A stretch of DNA of 64,000 nucleotides from JBBRNH01 sp038230415. GTDB lineage: Bacteria; Bacteroidota; Bacteroidia; Cytophagales; Spirosomataceae. This document shows positions 58,915 through 64,000 of the stretch, one piece after another. The notes beneath the pieces are model-generated. The model had not been told where the DNA came from. It did not search any database and saw only the letters and a program-made list of their open reading frames with translations. Position 1 is the first letter of the stretch, and each line of letters opens with the position of its first letter. The translations under genes and the position numbers were made by a program. Location of the stretch: assembly GCA_038230415.1 (NCBI GenBank), contig JBBRNH010000018.1:1-64000 (forward strand). The letters run 5' to 3'.

Positions 58915-59259
58915 CTATTTCACCTGCTCCACAACGGCCCGGAACGCGTCGGGGTGGTTCATGGCTAAGTCGGCGAGTACTTTGCGGTTCAGTTCGACAC
59001 CGGACTTATTCACGGCACCCATCAGTACCGAGTACGACATCCCGTGCAGCCGCGCACCGGCGTTGATGCGTTGAATCCAGAGGGCGCGGAAATCGCGCTT
59101 TTTGGCCCGGCGGTCGCGGTAAGCGTAGCCTAAACCTTTCTCGACGGCGTTTTTGGCAACCGTCCAGACATTTTTACGACGGCCAAAGTATCCTTTGGCG
59201 AGTTTCATCATTTTTTTCCGACGCGCTCTTGAGGCAACGTGATTGACGGAACGTGGCAT
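58915..59259 (-). CDS. rplT: 50S ribosomal protein L20
   Basis: 114 residues, full length. PRSVNHVASRARRKKMMKLAKGYFGRRKNVWTVAKNAVEKGLGYAYRDRRAKKRDFRALWIQRINAGARLHGMSYS is unmistakable L20, with the long basic N-terminal helix that enters 23S rRNA. L20 is required for early 50S assembly and in other bacteria represses its own operon. Last gene of thrS-infC-rpmI-rplT. An unusually large gap (59260-59478) with repeats separates it from rpmI. Confidence 0.98.
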   Translation of the reverse strand: MPRSVNHVASRARRKKMMKLAKGYFGRRKNVWTVAKNAVEKGLGYAYRDRRAKKRDFRALWIQRINAGARLHGMSYSVLMGAVNKSGVELNRKVLADLAMNHPDAFRAVVEQVK

Positions 59260-59293
59260 TGTTTGTTAGTTTTTTGACGTTGGCGGGATTGTA

Positions 59294-59350
59294 GTGAAGA
59301 GTTAAGAATGGGGAGTGAAGAATAACTTTCATGGGTATTCATCACTCATC
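59294..59350. repeat. GTGAAGAG-family repeat between rpmI and rplT
   Basis: AGTGAAGAGTTAAGAATGG and then GGAGTGAAGAATAACTTTCATG, facing ATTCATCACTCATCACTAAT, resemble the repeats at 6739 and 51454, with weaker pairing. It fills part of an abnormal 219-base gap inside a conserved ribosomal-protein unit. Confidence 0.7.
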
Positions 59351-59478
59351 ACTAATAATTCAACATTCCACTTGAAGGCCAGTTGTCGGGTGAAACAGGA
59401 AACCAGAGATCACTCGACCTCTAATTTTGAGCAACGTATAATCAATTAGTATACATTGTTCATCATACATTCTGCAAG

Positions 59479-59673
59479 CTAAAGGTTCAACATGGCCTTC
59501 ATCCGGGCCTCGTTGGTAACGTCAACCATAGCCGTGTGCGCCAGATTGCGCTTTTGCTTGGTGCCTTTCTTGGTCAGAATGTGCGAGTGGAAGGCGTGCT
59601 TCCGCTTGAGTTTGCCGGTGCCGGTGAGCTTAAACCGCTTTTTGGCACCTGAGTTGGTTTTTACTTTTGGCAT
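59479..59673 (-). CDS. rpmI: 50S ribosomal protein L35
   Basis: 64 residues, full length: PKVKTNSGAKKRFKLTGTGKLKRKHAFHSHILTKKGTKQKRNLAHTAMV, then DVTNEARMKAMLNL. Part of thrS-infC-rpmI-rplT but with its own predicted promoter (59718-59747), so rpmI-rplT can be transcribed separately from infC. Confidence 0.97.
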   Translation of the reverse strand: MPKVKTNSGAKKRFKLTGTGKLKRKHAFHSHILTKKGTKQKRNLAHTAMVDVTNEARMKAMLNL

Positions 59674-59717
59674 TGCTTTAGAACCGCTTGACCTGTATCG
59701 AACTGAGAAACAGGCCG

Positions 59718-59747
59718 CAAAAGTAACGAAAAAGGAGGAAAGGACAA
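59718..59747 (-). promoter_or_regulatory. Promoter of rpmI-rplT
   Basis: On the - strand TTG (59747-59745), 19 bases, then TACTTTTG (59725-59718): an exact Bacteroidota -33/-7 spacing. Leader about 38 bases to the ATG at 59673. The -33 box borders the purine repeat at 59751. Confidence 0.65.
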
Positions 59748-59750
59748 AGG

Positions 59751-59880
59751 GGAGAAAAGGGAAGAAGGAGAAAAGGGAAGAAGGAGAAAAGGGAAGAAGG
59801 AGAAAAGGGAAGAAAGGTATGTTGTGAACCTTTCGTCTTTCGTTCTTCGTCCCTTTCCTTCCCTTCGTCCCTTTTCTCCT
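59751..59880. repeat. Purine/pyrimidine repeat tract between infC and rpmI
   Basis: Four exact tandem copies of GGAGAAAAGGGAAGAA at 59751-59814, then a pyrimidine-rich stretch (CTTTCGTCTTTCGTTCTTCG and CCCTTCGTCCCTTTTCTCC, 59823-59880) that can pair with it in the opposite sense (CCCTTTTCTCC pairs GGAGAAAAGGG). It could form a long hairpin in the infC-rpmI transcript. Confidence 0.9.
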
Positions 59881-59886
59881 AAGATC

Positions 59887-60444
59887 TTATTTTTTGACCG
59901 CCACCACTTTCGGGGTCAGGAACATAATCATCCGCTTTCCTTCCAGTTTGGGTTCTGATTCAATCTTACCGACCTCTTCCAGCCCTTTCGCGAAGCGTTC
60001 GAGAATCTGCAGCCCCCGGTCTTTGAACACGATAGCCCGGCCCACAAAGTGAACGTAGGCTTTCACCTTCGCGCCTTCTTTGAGGAAGCCGAGGGCGTGT
60101 TTTAGCTTGAAATCGAAGTCGTGATCGTCGGTATTGGGGCCAAACCGAATCTCTTTAATCACCACTTTCTGGGCGTTGGACTTGATCTCCTTCTGCTTTT
60201 TCTTCTGCTCGTACTTGAATTTCGAGTAGTCAATCACGCGGCACACGGGGGGCGTGGCGTTGGGAGAAATCTCGACTAAATCAAGGCTTTGGGCCTTGGC
60301 TAATGCGAGTGCTTGTTGAATGTCGTAGATACCTTGCTCGACGTTTTCGCCGACTACCCGCACGTCGCGGGCCTGAATGCGCTCGTTGACGCGGTAAGGT
60401 TCTTCAACCACGCGACGGGGTGGTCGGCGCTGTTGTAATGCCAT
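59887..60444 (-). CDS. infC: Translation initiation factor IF-3
   Basis: 185 residues. QQRRPPRRVVEEPYRVNERIQARDVRVVGENVEQGIYDIQQALALAKAQSLDLVEISPNATPPVCRVIDYSKFKYEQKKKQKE (N domain and linker) and SNAQKVVIKEIRFGPNTDDHDFDFKLKHALGFLKEGAKVKAYVHFVGRA then GKRMIMFLTP (C domain). IF-3 prevents subunit joining and selects start codons. Start ATG 60444, not the rare AUU start of E. coli. 86 bases downstream of thrS. Confidence 0.97.
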   Translation of the reverse strand: MALQQRRPPRRVVEEPYRVNERIQARDVRVVGENVEQGIYDIQQALALAKAQSLDLVEISPNATPPVCRVIDYSKFKYEQKKKQKEIKSNAQKVVIKEIRFGPNTDDHDFDFKLKHALGFLKEGAKVKAYVHFVGRAIVFKDRGLQILERFAKGLEEVGKIESEPKLEGKRMIMFLTPKVVAVKK

Positions 60445-60530
60445 AGAGTATGTTTAGTGTAATAAAATTGAATAACGCAACGGGTTGGTAAAAGTTTCGG
60501 GAAATATACTGAAAATCAGCGAAGAAAAAA

Positions 60531-62477
60531 CTACACCTTCACCTCGGTTTGGAACAACGCGGCAAATTCGGCAACAGTCATGCTGCCGACATCGCCCTCG
60601 CCCTTGCGCCGAACCGATACCAGCCCGTCGGCCTGTTCTTTCTCGCCAACGATGAGCATAAACGGTACCTTGCTGATTTCGGCATCGCGGATTTTGCGGC
60701 CAATCTTCTCGTCGCGTAAGTCCACAAAACCCCGGATGTCCTGCTCCTGCAACGTAAAAAATACATCATTGGCGTAGTCCTCGTATTTCTCCGAAATGGG
60801 CAGAATCGCAATCTGATCGGGCGAAAGCCATAACGGGAAATTCCCGGCGGTGTTCTCGATCAAAATGGCAATAAACCGCTCCATCGAGCCAAACGGGGCG
60901 CGGTGAATCATGACGGGGCGGTGCTTTTGATTGTCGGCCCCGGTGTATTCTAATTCAAACCGATTGGGCAGGTTGTAATCTACCTGAATGGTGCCGAGTT
61001 GCCACTTGCGGCCAATGGCATCGCGCACCATAAAATCAAGTTTGGGGCCGTAGAAAGCCGCTTCGCCCAATTCCATCACCGTTGGCAACCCTTTGGCCGC
61101 TGCCGATTCGATGATGGCTGATTCGGCTTTTTCCCACAAATCGTCCGAGCCAATGTATTTGGTTTTATTGTCGGGGTCGCGGAGGGAAATCTGCGCGCTG
61201 TAATCGTTGAAACCCAGCGACTTAAACACGTACAGCACCAGGTCAATGACTTTCATAAATTCGTCTTTGACCTGATCGGGACGGCAGAAAATGTGGGCAT
61301 CGTCCTGCGTAAAACCCCGCACCCGCGTCAGGCCGTGCAACTCGCCCGACTGTTCGTAGCGATATACCGTGCCAAATTCGGCCAGCCGCAGGGGTAGGTC
61401 GCGGTAGGAGCGGGGCCGGGCTTTGTAGATTTCGCAGTGGTGGGGGCAGTTCATCGGCTTCAGCATAAACTCCTCGCCTTCTTCGGGGGTGCGAATCGGC
61501 TGAAACGAATCGGCACCGTATTTTTCCCAGTGGCCGGATGTTTCGTAGAGTTTTTTGCTGCCGATGTGGGGCGTTATCACCGGCTGATACCCGGCCCGAA
61601 CCTGGGCCTTCCGCAGAAAATTTTCGAGCCGTTCGCGTATCAGCGCACCTTTGGGCAACCACAGCGGCAGGCCCGCGCCGACCCGCTCCGAGAACGTGAA
61701 GAGGTCGAGTTCTTTGCCGAGTTTGCGGTGGTCGCGTTTTTTGGCTTCTTCGAGCAGGTGCAGGTATTCGTCGAGTTCTTTCTGTTTGGGAAACGTAACG
61801 GCGTAGATACGAGTCAGTTGCTTATTTTTTTCGTTACCGCGCCAATACGCCCCGGCCACGCTCATGACCTTAACGGCCTTGATAAACCCGGTGTTGGGGA
61901 TGTGCGGCCCCCGGCATAAATCGGTGAAATTGCCCTGCGAATAGAACGTGATTGTGCCATCTGCCAAATCCTGCAAGAGGTCAATTTTATACGGATCGCC
62001 TTTGGCCTCAAAATACGAGATGGCTTCGGCTTTTGGCACAGCCCGCCGGACGTACTCGTTTTTCTGGCGGGCCAGTTCGAGCATTTTGTCTTCGAGTTTC
62101 TTGAAGTCTTCCGGCGAAAACGACTGCCCATTCAGGTCAACGTCGTAATAAAATCCGGTTTCTACGGCAGGGCCAATGCCAAACTGAACGCCCGGATACA
62201 GGCTTTCGAGGGCTTCGGCGAGCAGGTGGGCCGACGAATGCCAGAACGTTTCTTTCCCGGCGCGGTCGTTCCAGGTCAGTAGCTGCACCGTTGTTTGTCT
62301 GCCGTTGGGGTTGGCTTCGATGGGGCGACCGGCATCAACAACAGTCCCGTTTACATTGGCTGCCAGCACGTTGCGGGCCAGGCCTTCGCTGATACTGAGG
62401 GCAACATCGTGGCTCGATGCTCCTGCCGGGTATTCCCGAACGCTGCCGTCGGGGAGGGTAATTTGAATTTGGTTCAT
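60531..62477 (-). CDS. thrS: Threonyl-tRNA synthetase
   Basis: 648 residues from ATG 62477 (MNQIQITLPDGSVREYPAGA). Domain order: TGS domain (1-60), editing domain (HSSAHLLAEALESLYPGV as first HxxxH), then class II core with motif 2 (FGTVYRYEQSGELHGLTRVRGFTQDDAHIFC), the zinc site (MNCPHHCEIYKARPRSYRDLPLRL), motif 3 (MIHRAPFGSMERFIAILIEN) and a C-terminal anticodon-binding domain. Charges tRNA(Thr). Precedes infC, the usual arrangement. The 5' end lies 42 bases past the TPR gene stop. Confidence 0.98.
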   Translation of the reverse strand: MNQIQITLPDGSVREYPAGASSHDVALSISEGLARNVLAANVNGTVVDAGRPIEANPNGRQTTVQLLTWNDRAGKETFWHSSAHLLAEALESLYPGVQFGIGPAVETGFYYDVDLNGQSFSPEDFKKLEDKMLELARQKNEYVRRAVPKAEAISYFEAKGDPYKIDLLQDLADGTITFYSQGNFTDLCRGPHIPNTGFIKAVKVMSVAGAYWRGNEKNKQLTRIYAVTFPKQKELDEYLHLLEEAKKRDHRKLGKELDLFTFSERVGAGLPLWLPKGALIRERLENFLRKAQVRAGYQPVITPHIGSKKLYETSGHWEKYGADSFQPIRTPEEGEEFMLKPMNCPHHCEIYKARPRSYRDLPLRLAEFGTVYRYEQSGELHGLTRVRGFTQDDAHIFCRPDQVKDEFMKVIDLVLYVFKSLGFNDYSAQISLRDPDNKTKYIGSDDLWEKAESAIIESAAAKGLPTVMELGEAAFYGPKLDFMVRDAIGRKWQLGTIQVDYNLPNRFELEYTGADNQKHRPVMIHRAPFGSMERFIAILIENTAGNFPLWLSPDQIAILPISEKYEDYANDVFFTLQEQDIRGFVDLRDEKIGRKIRDAEISKVPFMLIVGEKEQADGLVSVRRKGEGDVGSMTVAEFAALFQTEVKV

Positions 62478-62519
62478 GGTAGTTGGTCGTTGGCACAGGC
62501 CGCCCTGCACGAACTGTTT

Positions 62520-63731
62520 TTAGTTCAACGGTTTCAGTGTTCTGGGTAGTGAGTCGCCCCGTGTGGGCAGGCGGGTTCGGGGTTGAATGGTCAGCACCCG
62601 TACCCGCGCCGTGTCAAGAATCGGGCCGGTGCGCCGGGCGGGGCCGGTTTCGGTTCGGGTTGGTGCGGGCAGGTAATCGGTTGGGTTGCCATAGCCGTTT
62701 TGTTGCCAGGTCAATCGGCGTTGTACCCGGTATAGCCCGGCCTGTGCGTCGGCATCACGGGCGTTTTGCTGGGTGGCTTTGGTGTAGGCGGCAATGGCGG
62801 CTTCGTACTGCCCGGTTTTCTCGAAACAAAACCCGATGTAGGTGTCAATATCCGGGTAATCAGGCTTAATCTGTTGTACTTTCTGGAAGTTCGTCAACGC
62901 CTGATAATAGCCTTTCCATTTCTGAAACACCAGACCGGCCCGAAAATACGCCGGATAAAACGATGGTTGCTGTTTCACGGTCTGCCGGTAGCAAATCAGC
63001 GCACTGTCGAGCCGGGCAGCCGCATGATAGATCAGCCCCCGGTTATAGATGAGTTCGGCATTGGCCGGAAAATAATCGGTTGCGCGGCTGTTATAGGCCA
63101 ACGCTGCTGCCGTATTGCCCAAGCCCCGATACACGCCTGCCATTTGATTGTAGGTCGGCAGATAACGCGGTTTCAGTTTCAATGACTGTTCATAAAGGGC
63201 AATGGCGCGGGTGGTATCGCCCTGCCGGGCGGCAATCAGCCCTTCAAAAAAATACGCTTCGCCATCAAACGGAGCCATCTGCAAGGCCCGTGCCAGATAA
63301 AGCCGGGCTTTGCCGTATTGCCGTTGTTGCTGCGATAAATCGCCGAGGAGCGTGTATAATTCGGGCGTTTCGACCCCCGAAATTTCGGCACGCCGGGCGT
63401 TTTCGAGGGCTTTGCCGGGCTGATTCAAGGCGCGTAACACCTCGGCCCGCGTCAGATAATACGCGCCAACGGTTGGCTGGCGCAGCACGGCTTCGTCAAT
63501 GTCGGTCAGGGCTTCGGGGGCGCGTCCGGCCTGTAAAAACAGTTCGGCACGTTTGGCGAAAGCCGATGCCGGGGCCGACGTTCGGATGGCGCGGCCCAAG
63601 GCATTGAGAGCGGCAGTGGTACGGGTGGTGTCGCCGGAAACGGGCAGGGGCGGAATCCGGGCTTGCCGCCGGTTATCGGTGGCGCAGCCCAGCAGCAGCA
63701 CGGCTACGGTGAGGGTCAATATGTGGCGCAA
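62520..63731 (-). CDS. TPR-repeat lipoprotein
   Basis: 403 residues from TTG 63731; no ATG is in frame near a signal. The start gives RHILTLTVAVLLLGC, a lipoprotein signal with the Cys at about 16, while earlier codons up to 63794 are promoter-like (a TAACTTCA lies around 63752-63745). The mature protein is a run of about 9 tetratricopeptide repeats (DIDEAVLRQPTVGAYYLTRAEVL, ARLYLARALQMAPFDGEAYFFEGL, YEQSLKLKPRYLPTYNQMAGVYRGLG, FQKVQQIKPDYPDIDTYIGFCFEKTG), ending with a Pro/Arg/Thr-rich tail. Such lipoproteins scaffold envelope protein assemblies; no specific partner is known. Confidence 0.85.
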   Translation of the reverse strand: MRHILTLTVAVLLLGCATDNRRQARIPPLPVSGDTTRTTAALNALGRAIRTSAPASAFAKRAELFLQAGRAPEALTDIDEAVLRQPTVGAYYLTRAEVLRALNQPGKALENARRAEISGVETPELYTLLGDLSQQQRQYGKARLYLARALQMAPFDGEAYFFEGLIAARQGDTTRAIALYEQSLKLKPRYLPTYNQMAGVYRGLGNTAAALAYNSRATDYFPANAELIYNRGLIYHAAARLDSALICYRQTVKQQPSFYPAYFRAGLVFQKWKGYYQALTNFQKVQQIKPDYPDIDTYIGFCFEKTGQYEAAIAAYTKATQQNARDADAQAGLYRVQRRLTWQQNGYGNPTDYLPAPTRTETGPARRTGPILDTARVRVLTIQPRTRLPTRGDSLPRTLKPLN

Positions 63732-63887
63732 GAGGTCCCCAAGCAGAAATGAAGTTAGCGTTTCGACGGTCAAAATTACGACGCAAACCGACAAAACACG
63801 TCGGGTGGCAAGCGTTTCTGATACGAGTCGGTTAAAGGCGGTGAACTTTCCTGCTACTACTCATTGGTTTGGTGAGCCGTGCTGGTG

Positions 63888-64000
63888 TTAAACGGGGTCC
63901 CGAAACAGGGGCAGGCTCATGCAGTGACTGCCGCCCCGCGCCCGGCTCAGTTCTGCCGACGGGAGCATGATAAACGTACGTTCGATGGTCTCCGGCGATG
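63888..64000 (-). CDS. C-terminal end of an arginine deiminase/amidinotransferase-family enzyme, truncated by window edge
   Basis: The last 36 residues (TFIMLPSAELSRARGGSHCM, then SLPLFRDPV) on the - strand with TAA at 63890-63888. RGGxHCMSLPL with its Cys is the C-terminal active-site block of guanidino-group-modifying enzymes (arginine deiminase and relatives), where Cys is the nucleophile. The rest lies outside the window, so the substrate cannot be told. Confidence 0.7.
   Translation of the reverse strand, partial: SPETIERTFIMLPSAELSRARGGSHCMSLPLFRDPV

Noticed and set aside
59751..59814. Four 16-base tandem copies as a CRISPR array or phase-variable coding repeat
   Set aside because: No spacers, no cas genes, and the tract lies outside any reading frame, between infC and rpmI.
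1..64000. tRNA or rRNA genes
   Set aside because: I found no cloverleaf-like segment or TTCGAATC-type T-loop and no rRNA sequence by eye; a covariance-model search would be needed to exclude them.

Overview
This window looks like chromosome from a Bacteroidota of the order Cytophagales, Spirosoma/Fibrella/Rudanella-like. The grounds are a SusD-family lipoprotein, FG-GAP/ASPIC and DUF5686 surface proteins, two gliding genes (GldA-like ABC ATPase, GldD), the gene order thrS-infC-rpmI-rplT, roughly 50-55% GC coding DNA, hardly any Shine-Dalgarno sites, and many copies of the Bacteroidota -7 promoter box TAnnTTTG. The genus is an inference from protein style; no rRNA or tRNA gene was recognised.

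Layout. 0-6.2 kb: 3' end of a susD, then a giant FG-GAP/ASPIC lipoprotein and a small carboxypeptidase-regulatory-domain protein. 6.2-12.6 kb: MOSC protein and sugar isomerase, an AT-richer two-gene cassette with a PD-(D/E)XK-like product, class II aldolase, a Uma2 protein, a PQQ-propeller lipoprotein and a Lys-rich secreted protein. 12.9-19.1 kb: DUF5686 protein, XisI/XisH and a GH63-like glucosidase headed by a REP pair. 19.3-30.9 kb: amidase, Uma2, SDR, spermidine synthase-like membrane protein, rhodanese, Rpn-type nuclease, htpG, amino acid permease, gldA. 30.9-33.6 kb: a REP-associated tyrosine transposase (RAYT) bracketed by REP hairpins, a DUF4136 lipoprotein, aroB and a 38-bp-arm palindrome. 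33.6-41.7 kb: Tat-type aminotransferase, DUF2721 protein, SGNH esterase, ridA, gltX, a deleted remnant of a four-helix-bundle gene, AIM24-like protein. 41.7-47.6 kb: a GNAT-like/small-protein pair and a DUF1501-DUF1800-DUF1800 block. 47.9-58.9 kb: a membrane pyrophosphatase fused to an OmpA domain, an ImmA-like remnant, gldD, an FMN 2-hydroxyacid oxidase, membrane and surface proteins, GNAT, glycosyltransferase, SDR and a NuiA-like nuclease inhibitor. 58.9-64 kb: the thrS-infC-rpmI-rplT translation cluster, a TPR lipoprotein and the 3' end of a guanidino-group enzyme.

Most genes are single housekeeping or envelope genes rather than one pathway. Real units are susD plus the FG-GAP lipoprotein (glycan handling), DUF1501/DUF1800/DUF1800, XisH/XisI, the 7.7-8.5 kb nuclease-like pair, rhodanese/Rpn, the GNAT/59-residue pair, and thrS-infC-rpmI-rplT.

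The most unusual content is non-coding. Several families of short palindromes sit between genes, some with the GTAG tetranucleotide typical of REPs recognised by RAYT transposases, and a RAYT gene lies among four of them. Two repeat-like segments also seem to have entered the coding sequence of the FG-GAP protein in frame. Among proteins, the pyrophosphatase-OmpA fusion stands out. All starts, promoters and hairpins were read by eye; no database search or folding calculation was run.
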